64,000 nucleotides of DNA from Gammaproteobacteria bacterium (GTDB lineage: Bacteria; Pseudomonadota; Gammaproteobacteria; Ga0077554; Ga007554). Within the stretch, counting starts at the first letter, position 1, and the number at the start of each line of letters is the position of its first letter. A program made the translations under genes and the position numbers. This document shows, piece after piece, positions 30,053-39,092 of this stretch. Below the pieces are notes generated by a model, which saw only the letters and a program-made list of their open reading frames with translations, ran no database searches and was not told where the DNA came from. The stretch is taken from assembly GCA_040183005.1 (NCBI GenBank), contig JAMPIW010000007.1, positions 186,001 through 250,000 of the forward strand. Direction: 5' to 3'.

Positions 30053-31186
30053 ATGACAGTGGCCGTGACATGGGAAGAGCTGTATGAGCGGTTGTGCGAT
30101 TGTAACGAGGGCCAGCTCAGCTATATCGAACAGCACCTGCACTTGCCGGCTGAATTTATTAGCCAAAAAATGATCGCCACACGCGCCCATGAGGTGGTCA
30201 AGCTATTACAGCAGCGCAGAGACGAGAAGTTGATGAGCGCGCTCAAGCAACTGCTCGACAAAGTGCAAAGCGGCACGAAAGACTACCTCGGCGGCAGATT
30301 GGAGCATCTGAAGAAGTTCCTGATTACATCGACTCACACCGAGAACACATCACCGGAGTCGGTAGGAACCATCAAAGAGCTTCGAGAGAAGCTCAAGGAG
30401 GGGGCGACATTAGAGAAGCCGGTGCTCATAAAGGTGCGAGGAACGCTTTTTCCTGCGGCACTGCTCACGGAAGGATGGTGGGAGCGAAAGCAACAGGAAA
30501 CGGCGTCGCTCAAGATCGAATGGAAAAATCCCCTCCAGGAATGGCTGTTCAGAGGTTTCGATCTCTGGGCACCATCCTGGGACATCTGCTGGGGCGCCGC
30601 GGACCCGAAACACGATGAGAAGCGCTACTACATTGCACAACTTACCGAAGGCGATGAAGCCGATTCATTGCCGGTAATCATCGGGACTGAAAAGGCGCAA
30701 AAACTGAGAGACGAATTTCAGGATAGCTGGGGCGGGTTCGAGGCCGTAATTGTTGGACGGCTGGGTCACCGATACCAATTCGATAAGAAGCTGCCGAAAA
30801 ACGTTAAGCGAGATTCTCACGACTATTACATCTCAGTTGAGGACGCCAAACCGCAACACAAGATTTCGCGACCGAAAGGCGCGAAGACTGACCTATATTC
30901 CGGGTACCTATGGAAATTGCTTGCGCCCGAGGAGTGGCTCAAAGGCGAGGATATACTGGGTCTGAATGAAGTGTATTTCGTGTGGGAGCATACCAACTTT
31001 GTGGCGAAGGACGCAGTCGCTTACAACCTCGAGGGCCTGGAGCACAAGGAGCGTTTCATCGCTAAGCTGCACCCGAGCAGTAACCTGATCTTGCTGCAAA
31101 AATCGCATGGGATCGTTCCGGGCAAACCAAAGTGGTCAGTGGAAAAGTTCTACAATTTTTACTTGGGGCAAGGTAAAGAAATTTAG
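30053..31186 (+). CDS. Adaptor-domain protein with unknown C-terminal region
   Basis: The 377-residue protein starts with the same small helical domain as its neighbour (residues 6-70, ELYERLCDCNEGQLSYIEQH; shared pattern E-LY-x2-L-x2-CN-x2-QL-x-YI, then ATRA and KL). Residues 100-377 are rich in Trp, Tyr and charged residues and match nothing I know. The ATG has AGGAG only one or two bases away, so GTG at 30059 may be the real start. The gene follows the TIR-like gene by 130 bp. A sensor or second effector role is inferred from the shared domain. Confidence 0.7.
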   Translation: MTVAVTWEELYERLCDCNEGQLSYIEQHLHLPAEFISQKMIATRAHEVVKLLQQRRDEKLMSALKQLLDKVQSGTKDYLGGRLEHLKKFLITSTHTENTSPESVGTIKELREKLKEGATLEKPVLIKVRGTLFPAALLTEGWWERKQQETASLKIEWKNPLQEWLFRGFDLWAPSWDICWGAADPKHDEKRYYIAQLTEGDEADSLPVIIGTEKAQKLRDEFQDSWGGFEAVIVGRLGHRYQFDKKLPKNVKRDSHDYYISVEDAKPQHKISRPKGAKTDLYSGYLWKLLAPEEWLKGEDILGLNEVYFVWEHTNFVAKDAVAYNLEGLEHKERFIAKLHPSSNLILLQKSHGIVPGKPKWSVEKFYNFYLGQGKEI

Positions 31187-31194
31187 GCGAGAAT

Positions 31195-31392
31195 ATGGCC
31201 CCCTCCCGATGGGTGCGCGGCTCCTATCTAAAAGAGCTGCTCGTGCTTGGTATCCGCGAATATCGCCAGGCGCACTTCAAACCTTACCGGATCATCTATC
31301 GGGTGATTGGGCAATTAGCGCTTATCTACATGATTGCAGACGGCAGGCGCGATATGCAGGCGCTGTTATCGCGCAGAATGCTTGGCGTGTAG
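31195..31392 (+). pseudogene. ParE/RelE-type toxin, N-terminally truncated
   Basis: The 65 codons encode the C-terminal two thirds of a ParE/RelE-like toxin: YLKELLVLGIREYRQAHFKP, RIIYRV and ADGRRDMQALLSRRML are typical. The first 35-40 residues expected for the family are absent. It begins eight bases after the adaptor-domain gene, and no antitoxin gene is present. It is probably a relic that marks a recombination edge of the accessory segment. Confidence 0.65.
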
Positions 31393-31545
31393 CGTATCGG
31401 CTTCCGGGAGTGAACGCGAAAACGGGGGCAAGGCTTTCGTAATTACGTTATTTGTCAAACACCATAGAAAACAGGGCCTCGATTTGTTGCCTGGTGGGAT
31501 ACCCAGCCTCGGCGGAATCGCAAACTTTGCGGCAGAACCATATTC

Positions 31546-31574
31546 TCAGCGTGCTGAATAACCGCCCAATCTGG
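31546..31574. repeat. 29-bp dispersed repeat, copy 2, supplying the helicase stop
   Basis: This copy matches 24019-24047 at 26 of 29 positions. The first three bases (TCA) are the minus-strand stop codon TGA of the helicase gene, and the repeat encodes its last residues ending GGYSAR. The stretch 31393-31545 has nothing else I can support. Confidence 0.6.
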
Positions 31575-34500
31575 GTGTGACACGGCATTTGAGCAAGGTA
31601 TTCTTCAGATCCCATTGCTCGTTTGCATTTACAGTATCCATGAAACGCACTTCACCCGCAATTTGAATGGCGACCGGCACGCCGTCACGGTACAGCACGC
31701 GGTTGGCGGCGAGTGCGGGGATCTTGGGGCCGGGGGTGATGATGCCGGCGAGATTCAGCGGGTCGGCGCCGCACAGGGCGATGGTGGCGCCATCCTTGGC
31801 CTGGCGGCGGATGTCGCGCAGCGAACCCACCGCTTCGGGCAGTGCATATTGTTCGCCGGAGAATCCGGCCACGAAGCGTCCGCCGCGGATCTCGCCGCGC
31901 GCCTCCAGGCGCCGGTATACCCACAGCAGTTCACGCCAGGGTGGTAGCCAGCCAGCCTCGCGCTCGATCACGCGCCGGAACACGATACCGTAGCGGCGCA
32001 ACAGGGTGTGTGCGATGAATTCGACGGTTTCGGGATCGTGCTGGCCGCCGCTCCATGGACGTGGTTGCGCCCCTGCCGGTTCGGGCACGCGTGCCGTGCC
32101 GTTGCGTTTGAGCAAGCCCCAGCGCCCGGCCTCAGCAAGACCAAAGGGAGTGCCGCGATGATGGCGTCTGCCTCCCGCGAGCGGGCGGCGGCGATCGGCG
32201 GGTGTGAGCAGGGCGCGCAGTCCGCTGAAGCTGTCGGCGCTCACCTGACCTGCCGCCACTAGTTCGCCAAGGGCTTCTTCCAGTTGCGATTGCAGCAGCC
32301 CCGCGTGGCCCGCAAGGTCATCGAAGAACGATGCGCCATGCGCGGTAAGATAATCCGCCACCTTGTGCGCCGATGCCGAGAGGTTGGTTGGTTTATCCGG
32401 TGACTCTGACGCCAGCGCATTCCAGACTGCAAGATTGTGGCGGCTGAGCAGGGCGATGGGTGTGGTGCGCACCGGCCCACTTCCTGCGGTTTTGTCTGTC
32501 ATGGTGCGCGGCGGGGTGAGCCTTGCCCAGACGATACGGCCAGACAGGCATAAGCTGTCTATGAATGATGATTCATAGCTGTTTATGCGGGCTGGCAGGA
32601 TGTCGCCTTCCCACGCTGCCGCTTGCGCCTCGAATCCTTCCAGTTGTTCGATGATGGCCGACAAGGCCTCGCCCCCTTCGCCGCGCAGTTCGGGAATGAC
32701 GCGCTGCCAGTGGAACAGAAAGCGCATGAAATCCGCGCTGCTGACCGGCTCGATTTCCTGACGCAGACGCTTGAGGGTGTAGCGATGGATGCGCGCGAGC
32801 AGACGGCGTTCGCACCATTCAGTATCATTCGCAGTATCGCCTATTCTGGACGTGAAGCTTCCGCGTAATACAAAACCCTCGCCTTCGAGGGCCAGCAGTG
32901 CGGCTTCAATATCGCGGACAGGCAACCCCAGCGGCTGTGCGAGTTGGGCCACGGTGACCGGCCCAAGTCCTTCGAGCCGCCCGCGCACAATCTCAACCAG
33001 CGCGGATTCGCGGCTCCAGGTGTGCGTGAGGTATTCAGATGGCGGGGTGATCTCCAGTGTCAGGCGCGGTTCGTTATAGATGGCCTGGAACTGGGGCAGC
33101 CGCTCAACCGCGATCCACAGCGCGGGTTGATCCGGCGCTGTATGGACCACGGTGGCCCGCCCGGCTTTGGACAAGTCTGCGAGATACGGCCGCCAGTCCG
33201 CGCTGCCGCTCATGCCTTCTTGTGCGGTCACAAAGCCCAATGTCACCAGCGCGTCATGCAGTTCATCGGCGCTTGCCGCTTCTGGCCATACCTCATCGCG
33301 CACCCGCTGGATAGCCTCGGGGTCGAGACGGCCCAGATCGGAAGCGGTTTCGGGATCGAGCCAGCGGCGCGCCATGACGGCCTGAGTGCGCCGCTCTTCC
33401 AGAGGTGCATCGTCGAGATAGGCGTAAGGGCGTGCGGTGAGGATTTCCTGTGCCAGGGGTGAAGGCCCAGCGAGGTCACGCGCCACGGCGCGGATATCGC
33501 CGCGTTCCAGCGCGGCGAGCAGCCGCTCCAGCCCTTCAATGTCCATGGCCTCGTGCAGGCAGTCGTGGATGGTCTGACGCACCAGCGGGTGATCGGGGAT
33601 CTCGCGGTCGCCGACGATGTTCTCCAAGCAGGCGCGCTGATCGGGGAACACCAGCGCGATCAGATCTTCGGCGATCATGCGCTGCAACTGCGGTGGTGTT
33701 TTCTTTCCGCCGCGAAAGCGCGGCAGGGCCAGGGCGATGGAGGCGTCCCAGCGCCAGCGCGTGGTGAACATCGGGGCATCGAGCAGCGCCTGCACCAGCA
33801 GCGGCCGCACTGTCTTGGCGTTCAGGTGTCGGGCCACCTCGTCGAGCGCAAAGCTGTGGGTGGCGGTCAGCGAAAGCACAATGGCGTCTTCGGTGGCGGC
33901 GGCCTGCAGTTCGAAATTGAAGGTACGGCAAAAGCGCTTGCGCAAAGCGAGCCCCCAGGCGCGATTGATGCGGCTGCCGAACGGCGAATGCACAATCAGC
34001 TGCATGCCGCCGGATTCATCGAAAAAGCGCTCCAGCACTACAGTATCCTGGCTCGGTAACACGCCCAGCGCCGCCTGGGCGGAGGCGAGGTATTCGACGA
34101 GTTGCGCGGCGGCCGCACCCGTAATCTCCACTTCTTGCGCCAGCCAGCGTAGGGCGTCATCCGTAGATATCGTGAGCCGCTGTGCCATCTCGTTGCGCAG
34201 GCGCGAAACGGCAAGCGACAGCTGATCGCTGCGGCTCGGCGCCTCGCCGATCCAGAACGGGATGGTGGGCGGCTGCCCGTGGGCATCCTCCACCCGCACT
34301 CGTCCGGCCTCGATGCGCAGGATGCGGTAGGAATGATTGCCGAGCTGGAAGATGTCGCCCGCCATGCTCTCCACGGCGAAGTCTTCATTGAGCGTGCCGA
34401 TGAAATGACCCTCCGGCTCGAGGATCACCTGATAATCGGCGTTATCAGGAATCGTGCCGCCCGAGGTGAGGGCCGTCAGCCGTGCGCCGCGCCGGGCGCG

Positions 34501-35946
34501 CAGTTGCCGGTTTACACTGTCACGGTGCAGGTAGGCGGATCTGCGTCCGTGGCGGGTGCTGAATCCCTCCGCCAGCATGTGGATCAGGGCATCGAAGTCC
34601 GCGCGCGACAGATCGTGGTAGGGCCATGCGCGACGCAGGCATTCATAGAGTTCATCTTCCTGCCATTCGCGGCTGGCAACCTCGGCAACGATCTGCTGCG
34701 CCAGCACGTCGAGCGGTTTTTCCGGCATGATCAGACTGTCCAGTTCGCCGCGCCGTACCGAATCGAGCAGTGCCGCGCACTCCACTAGATCATCGCGGCT
34801 CAGCGGAAACAGCCTGCCCTTGGGGATGGCGTCCAGACTGTGGCCGGAGCGTCCCACGCGCTGTAAAAAGGCCGCGATGGAGCGTGGCGAGGCGAGCTGG
34901 CAGACCAGGTCCACATCGCCGATGTCGATTCCCAGCTCCAGCGATGCGGTGGCCACCAGCACGCGCAACGCCCCCTGCTTGAGGCGCTGTTCGGCGTCCA
35001 GGCGTTGCTCACGCGACAGGCTGCCGTGGTGAGAGGCGACATGCTCCTCGCCCAACCGTTCGGACAGATGCCGGGTGACGCGTTCCGCCATGCGCCGGGT
35101 ATTAACAAAAATCAGCGTGGTACGGTGCGCCTGGCTCAACGCGGCGAGCCGGTCATAGACTTGCTGCCACACCTCGCCGGACATCACCGCCTCCAGCGGA
35201 GATCCCGGCACTTCCAGTGCAAGATCGCGCTGCCGGATATGGCCGGAATCGATGATCGCGCAGTCGGGCGCGTCATCGGCCGCAATACCGCTTGCGCCGG
35301 TCAGAAAACGCGCCACTTCCTCGATGGGCCGCTGAGTCGCGGATAATCCAATGCGGGTGAGCCGCCTGGCCGTAAGCGCCTCGAGACGCTCCAGCGACAG
35401 GGCGAGGTGCGCGCCACGTTTATTGGCCGCCAGGGCGTGGATCTCGTCCACGATCACAGTGTGCACGCTCTTCAGCATGTCGCGCCCACTCTCGCTGGTG
35501 AGCAGGACATACAGCGATTCCGGCGTGGTCACCGCGATATGCGGCGGACGGCGCCGCATCGCCAGGCGTTCGCTCGTCGGGGTGTCACCGGTGCGCACCA
35601 GCGTGCGGATCTCAACGTCCGGCAAGCCAAGGGCTTCGAGTTCGGCGCGGATGCCGCTGAGCGGGATCTCCAAATTCTTGTGGATGTCGTTGCTGAGCGC
35701 CTTGAGCGGCGAAACATACACCACCTGCGTCTGGTCCGTGAGCTGCCCCGCCAGACCTTGTCGCAATAGCGCATCAATCGCGGCGAGAAACGCCGCCAGC
35801 GTCTTGCCCGAACCGGTGGGTGCCGCAATCAGGGTATGCCGCCCCGCCAGGATCTCCGGCCAGGCCTGCACCTGTGGCGCAGTGGGGGCGGGGAAGGTCT
35901 TGCGGAACCAGTTTGCAACGGCGGGGTGGAAGCGGTTGAGGGTCAT
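31546..35946 (-). CDS. lhr: Lhr-type large superfamily 2 DNA helicase
   Basis: The protein has about 1466 residues from the chosen ATG at 35946, where homologues start ([14 protein letters not shown]). ATG 35979 or GTG 35994 would add up to 16. The helicase core shows Walker [13 protein letters not shown] in [16 protein letters not shown], and QRVGRSGH. The winged-helix and Lhr-core regions follow, and a long C-terminal extension completes the Lhr-HR plan of E. coli Lhr. It is a 3'-5' DNA helicase for repair. The last residues (RLGGYSAR) derive from a dispersed repeat rather than from the family. Confidence 0.9.
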   Translation of the reverse strand: MTLNRFHPAVANWFRKTFPAPTAPQVQAWPEILAGRHTLIAAPTGSGKTLAAFLAAIDALLRQGLAGQLTDQTQVVYVSPLKALSNDIHKNLEIPLSGIRAELEALGLPDVEIRTLVRTGDTPTSERLAMRRRPPHIAVTTPESLYVLLTSESGRDMLKSVHTVIVDEIHALAANKRGAHLALSLERLEALTARRLTRIGLSATQRPIEEVARFLTGASGIAADDAPDCAIIDSGHIRQRDLALEVPGSPLEAVMSGEVWQQVYDRLAALSQAHRTTLIFVNTRRMAERVTRHLSERLGEEHVASHHGSLSREQRLDAEQRLKQGALRVLVATASLELGIDIGDVDLVCQLASPRSIAAFLQRVGRSGHSLDAIPKGRLFPLSRDDLVECAALLDSVRRGELDSLIMPEKPLDVLAQQIVAEVASREWQEDELYECLRRAWPYHDLSRADFDALIHMLAEGFSTRHGRRSAYLHRDSVNRQLRARRGARLTALTSGGTIPDNADYQVILEPEGHFIGTLNEDFAVESMAGDIFQLGNHSYRILRIEAGRVRVEDAHGQPPTIPFWIGEAPSRSDQLSLAVSRLRNEMAQRLTISTDDALRWLAQEVEITGAAAAQLVEYLASAQAALGVLPSQDTVVLERFFDESGGMQLIVHSPFGSRINRAWGLALRKRFCRTFNFELQAAATEDAIVLSLTATHSFALDEVARHLNAKTVRPLLVQALLDAPMFTTRWRWDASIALALPRFRGGKKTPPQLQRMIAEDLIALVFPDQRACLENIVGDREIPDHPLVRQTIHDCLHEAMDIEGLERLLAALERGDIRAVARDLAGPSPLAQEILTARPYAYLDDAPLEERRTQAVMARRWLDPETASDLGRLDPEAIQRVRDEVWPEAASADELHDALVTLGFVTAQEGMSGSADWRPYLADLSKAGRATVVHTAPDQPALWIAVERLPQFQAIYNEPRLTLEITPPSEYLTHTWSRESALVEIVRGRLEGLGPVTVAQLAQPLGLPVRDIEAALLALEGEGFVLRGSFTSRIGDTANDTEWCERRLLARIHRYTLKRLRQEIEPVSSADFMRFLFHWQRVIPELRGEGGEALSAIIEQLEGFEAQAAAWEGDILPARINSYESSFIDSLCLSGRIVWARLTPPRTMTDKTAGSGPVRTTPIALLSRHNLAVWNALASESPDKPTNLSASAHKVADYLTAHGASFFDDLAGHAGLLQSQLEEALGELVAAGQVSADSFSGLRALLTPADRRRPLAGGRRHHRGTPFGLAEAGRWGLLKRNGTARVPEPAGAQPRPWSGGQHDPETVEFIAHTLLRRYGIVFRRVIEREAGWLPPWRELLWVYRRLEARGEIRGGRFVAGFSGEQYALPEAVGSLRDIRRQAKDGATIALCGADPLNLAGIITPGPKIPALAANRVLYRDGVPVAIQIAGEVRFMDTVNANEQWDLKNTLLKCRVTPRLGGYSAR

Positions 35947-36031
35947 GAGATTATCTGGCAATTGCCATTTTGAATGCATGAGTGCTTTTTGCACAAAGCT
36001 AAGCCTTCAAATGGAGGTTTCTGCCCTATAT

Positions 36032-36550
36032 TTATCTTTGAGTCTCTGGAGATTGCCCTGTGACCAAATTCAGCTCTGGACCTTTATTGAATTCGTCGAT
36101 TAGCTTGGCTATTTCTTTGTTTTTTTCATGTAGGAGGCGATTAATGGCTATTTTTCTTTCTTGGTTACTTTTTGATTCATCGTCCAGCATTTTTTCCATA
36201 TTCAATTTTAAATTAATGCGAAATTCCCATAGCTTATTGGCATAGGTTTTTGCAAAGGCGAATCTTTTAGAAGGTTGAACTGCCGAGTTTACTACCGAAA
36301 AAATGGCGACGGTGCCGCCTATCAAGAACGACAAAAGTTCAAGTGTATTATTAGGTATGATTTTTTGGCTGGGAAGTATTCCAAGCGTTGCCGAAAGGAT
36401 AGGGATTAACCATTGAAGGCCCACGGACAAAGCCCAGTAGACTCTGCATTGTCTACGCGTTATTTTGATATGATATTCTATGCGGTCGAATATTTCTTTG
36501 TAGATGTCGTGCTCGGTGCATTTGAGGATTTCTTCATAGGAAGCTTCCAT
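36032..36550 (-). CDS. Two-helix membrane protein, SLATT/DUF4231-like
   Basis: The 172-residue protein has two adjacent hydrophobic helices (VYWALSVGLQWLIPILSATL and LELLSFLIGGTVAIFSVVNS), then FAKTYANKLWEFRINLKL and a charged helical tail. This matches the SLATT-like class, thought to be membrane effectors of nucleotide-signalling conflict systems. The gene is much more AT-rich than the region. No nucleotide-synthesising partner is adjacent; only a 77-codon frame lies upstream, four bases away. Confidence 0.6.
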   Translation of the reverse strand: MEASYEEILKCTEHDIYKEIFDRIEYHIKITRRQCRVYWALSVGLQWLIPILSATLGILPSQKIIPNNTLELLSFLIGGTVAIFSVVNSAVQPSKRFAFAKTYANKLWEFRINLKLNMEKMLDDESKSNQERKIAINRLLHEKNKEIAKLIDEFNKGPELNLVTGQSPETQR

Positions 36551-36554
36551 TGTA

Positions 36555-36788
36555 TCATCTCCTGTAATGCGGTAGCGATGCTATATATTCACTCGCTTTT
36601 ATGTGAAATCTTATCCATGGCGGAAGCTCATAGTTGAAAATAGAATTCCTCATTGTCGCCAAGGGATTCTTTCGGCTCAGATGTAAACCCACTCCATAGT
36701 CAGAATACATAAATTTAATAATATCATTTTGATCTATATCAAAATGTGCATATTTTTTAAGAAAATATAAAACACCATGAAAGGCCAT
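36555..36788 (-). CDS. Small hypothetical protein in AT-rich patch
   Basis: The 77-residue frame (starting MAFHGVLYFLKKYAHFDI) is AT-rich like the two-helix gene that follows four bases later. No motif is recognised and no clear ribosome site is present. It could be the end of a longer, eroded partner gene. Support is weak and rests on spacing and composition. Confidence 0.4.
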   Translation of the reverse strand: MAFHGVLYFLKKYAHFDIDQNDIIKFMYSDYGVGLHLSRKNPLATMRNSIFNYELPPWIRFHIKASEYIASLPHYRR

Positions 36789-36803
36789 ATTTATTATGCC
36801 ATG

Positions 36804-37223
36804 TCATTCTTTGTGCTTGTTATCCAAGCCAAACAGCCGCTCAAGCTGTTCCCTCGCAGCTTCTGCCTCCGAGCGTTGTCCAACCTTACTCATGGAGGGT
36901 TCTCCACTATCCAGCGAGGCCGATCCGAATATCGCTTCAAGCTGCGCCTTGGCAGTTGAGGCCTTCTCATCCGCGCGTGGGTTATATGCGCCGGACTGGG
37001 CCTGAAAATAGCCACAAAAATTTGCCCGCTCTTTGTCTTTCACGGCGTCTGCAACAGGTTCGCGGCAGCTGTTGCTTACACGCGGGTCGTAAAATGCGCA
37101 GAGACGACAGACGTGCAGATCGGCACGGCACGCCGGGCATTCCGCAAGGCGACTCAAGGGTATAGGTAGCTCCATAACCGAAGCGCCACATTTCCAGCAG
37201 ACCCGTTCTTTTGTCACGTTCAT
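36804..37223 (-). CDS. Conserved zinc-ribbon-like protein
   Basis: The 139-residue protein carries Cys pairs spaced for metal: CWKC, CPAC and CRLC in residues 9-42, then CREP and NFCGYF. The C-terminal half is helical and charged, with two similar repeats (KAQLEAIFGS and REQLERLFGL). It is probably a small cytoplasmic metal-binding protein of unknown role. It lies on the same strand as ycgL, 41 bp downstream. Confidence 0.75.
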   Translation of the reverse strand: MNVTKERVCWKCGASVMELPIPLSRLAECPACRADLHVCRLCAFYDPRVSNSCREPVADAVKDKERANFCGYFQAQSGAYNPRADEKASTAKAQLEAIFGSASLDSGEPSMSKVGQRSEAEAAREQLERLFGLDNKHKE

Positions 37224-37264
37224 ATATCTGGGTAAAGGGTAATCTTTACTATGACTATGACGAC

Positions 37265-37519
37265 TTAGTGCCTGACATTCAGCATAGGTTCAATTGGCGG
37301 CAATTGCAGATAGTATCCCTGCGCCTGCAATTGTTGGCGGACCTCTTCGGGATTCGCCTGTGCCAGGTTCCGCTCAGGTGTTAATTCAATATTCATCACA
37401 AGCTGTAGTTGCCCCAGCAATTTCAATAGTGTCTCTGGAACGCGGGAAAAGTCGTCTTCCCGTTCCATGTACAAATACGTGTCCATTTTTTTCAGCGACT
37501 TGTAGATGGCGCATTTCAT
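37265..37519 (-). CDS. ycgL: YcgL domain protein
   Basis: The 84-residue protein matches the YcgL family along its length: MKCAIYKSLKKMDTYLYM, DDFSRVPETLLKLLG, and QGYYLQLPPIE near the end. The family is of unknown function and largely restricted to gammaproteobacteria, which supports the taxonomic reading of the window. Confidence 0.92.
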   Translation of the reverse strand: MKCAIYKSLKKMDTYLYMEREDDFSRVPETLLKLLGQLQLVMNIELTPERNLAQANPEEVRQQLQAQGYYLQLPPIEPMLNVRH

Positions 37520-37684
37520 AGGTGGCAGATCTCATTGAGGGTTGTGGAAAGAAGCTTGGCCGCTGCAAATGAGCGATGGGCAACGCCACATGATAGGTTT
37601 GGATCTCCTGAGTGTAAACTAAAACGTGGCCTGCATAAGCGGTTATTTTGTATTCATCACTTTGTTATTACAGGAAAAAAAGGA

Positions 37685-37807
37685 TTAATCATGTTTCCAG
37701 CTCATCGCCCATCCATAGAGCGCAACGCACGCCAATGTGAGCAACATTATCCCGAAGATCAAATACAGGAGGGGCAAGAACAGCAGCGAGAATTTAACCA
37801 GCTTCAT
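37685..37807 (-). CDS. Small 40-residue hydrophobic membrane protein
   Basis: A short frame encodes MKLVKFSLLFLPLLYLIFGI followed by MLLTLACVALYGWAMSWKHD. It is a single long hydrophobic helix with a positive N-terminus and polar C-terminus, so it would span the inner membrane. There is no strong ribosome site. It lies between ycgL and the divergent methyltransferase gene. Its regular membrane-protein pattern is the main support. Confidence 0.45.
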   Translation of the reverse strand: MKLVKFSLLFLPLLYLIFGIMLLTLACVALYGWAMSWKHD

Positions 37808-37886
37808 TGGGTAAGTGCGCCACTTGTCACGTTGCCCGATGGTTTATAATCGGGTCACGTATTGAGCGTACAGGTGAACACAAGCC

Positions 37887-38702
37887 ATGAATGAACATGA
37901 ACGCAAGAAGATGATTAAAGAGACGTTCAATACCGTTGCTGCGGGTTACGATAATCATGCGCTGCGCTATTTTTCGGAGAGCGCAAAGATTATGGCTGCA
38001 TGTTTGAATCTCAAGGGCGACGAACATGTGCTTGATGTTGCTACAGGCACAGGATATGTCGCGCTTGCGGTTTGCCAAGAGGTGCCTCGTGGCCGAGTTA
38101 CCGGCGTTGATTTTTCAACAGGCATGCTTGTTCAGGCCAGGGCCAAAGCAGCAGCTAATAATATCAGCAATGTCCATTTTCTTGAATGTGATATGCAGGT
38201 GCTGGAATTCCCTGATAATCACTTCGACACTGCTGTTTGTGGCTTTGGCATTTTCTTTGTTGAAAACATGGGGCAGCAGCTCAAGCATATCTCGGACAAG
38301 GTAAAACCTGGTGGTAAGGTCGCCATTTGCGGGTTTTGTGACAGTGCCTTTTTGCCGGTCATTGAAATCTTTTTTGATCGCATTCAGCAGTATGGTATTG
38401 AGAGGCCTCCGCTATCATGGAAACGCATCGGCACGGAAGAGAAGGTCACCTCACTTTATCAAAGCGCGGGGCTTCAAGATATTTGTGTTGACCGCAAAAA
38501 CATCGGCTACTACCTGAAAAATGCGGATGAATGGTGGGATGTTATATGGTTTGCGGGTTTTCGTGGCCTGGTTAACCTGCTTTCTCCTTCCGACATGGAA
38601 AGATTCAAGAAAGAGCATTTGACAGAAGTCCAGGAGCTGGCGTCAGGCGAGGGGATTTGGTTGAATGTGGACGTGTTGTATACCGTTGGCGTCAAGCAAT
38701 AG
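37887..38702 (+). CDS. Class I SAM-dependent methyltransferase, UbiE-like
   Basis: The 271-residue enzyme has a Rossmann methyltransferase core: VLDVATGTGYVALAV (motif I, about residues 48-62), VTGVDFSTGML, and FDTAVCGFGIFF as motif post-I to IV. The C-terminal half is unlike UbiE proper, so the substrate is unknown. A TATAAT sequence at 37845-37850, with TTGTCA 15 bases upstream, may be its promoter. Confidence 0.8.
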   Translation: MNEHERKKMIKETFNTVAAGYDNHALRYFSESAKIMAACLNLKGDEHVLDVATGTGYVALAVCQEVPRGRVTGVDFSTGMLVQARAKAAANNISNVHFLECDMQVLEFPDNHFDTAVCGFGIFFVENMGQQLKHISDKVKPGGKVAICGFCDSAFLPVIEIFFDRIQQYGIERPPLSWKRIGTEEKVTSLYQSAGLQDICVDRKNIGYYLKNADEWWDVIWFAGFRGLVNLLSPSDMERFKKEHLTEVQELASGEGIWLNVDVLYTVGVKQ

Positions 38703-38862
38703 GGCTGGGGCGCGTGGATGGGGGACGTCACCCCAAGCTCGAGCGGCTGGATGCCGTACCCATCTTTTGGCCCTGATCTGGCGACGTAGATTTTTCGCAG
38801 CCGCTGCCCACCACGGAACCGCCATAGTAGGCCACCAGGCCAGGGGTCCAGTTTTTTCAACC

Positions 38863-38979
38863 CAGATTGTCCATTAGCCCCAAAACCGTTCGCCCTGAGC
38901 CTGTCGAAGGGCCGTTCATGGTTTGACAAGCTCACCACGAGCGGCGTTGTGCGCTCTATTTCGCCTAATGGACAATCTG
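38863..38979. repeat. REP-like doublet inside 15-bp inverted ends
   Basis: CAGATTGTCCATTAG (38863-38877) and its exact reverse complement (38965-38979) enclose two facing half-elements. One reads TTCGCCCTGAGCCTGTCGAA, a common extragenic repeat core in proteobacteria; the other reads TTTGACAAGCTCACCACGAG. The whole is 117 bp with no coding capacity and looks like a MITE or REP pair in the gap before the Fic gene. Confidence 0.6.
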
Positions 38980-39021
38980 AGTTCAATCCTGGTTTCTTGC
39001 CCTGTAAATTCCGTTACTGCC

Positions 39022-39084
39022 TGAGCCGATTAAATGCTATATTTGGCTCATAATGTGAGCCGAATATGATTGATAATCGGCTCA
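39022..39084 (+). promoter_or_regulatory. Twin palindromic operators before the Fic gene
   Basis: Four copies of the motif TGAGCCGAWTA occur in alternating orientation. They form two palindromes of identical geometry, TGAGCC-N17-GGCTCA, at 39022-39050 and 39056-39084, starting 34 bp apart. The second ends on the ribosome site AGGAG (39084-39088), eight bases before the ATG at 39093. Such a double operator should bind two dimers of a repressor, perhaps the Fic protein itself through its C-terminal winged helix. Confidence 0.75.
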
Positions 39085-39092
39085 GGAGTGTT

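Noticed and set aside
37535-37849. 104-codon plus-strand frame between ycgL and the methyltransferase
   Set aside because: Polar low-complexity product without a ribosome site; the opposite strand has a better small membrane protein.
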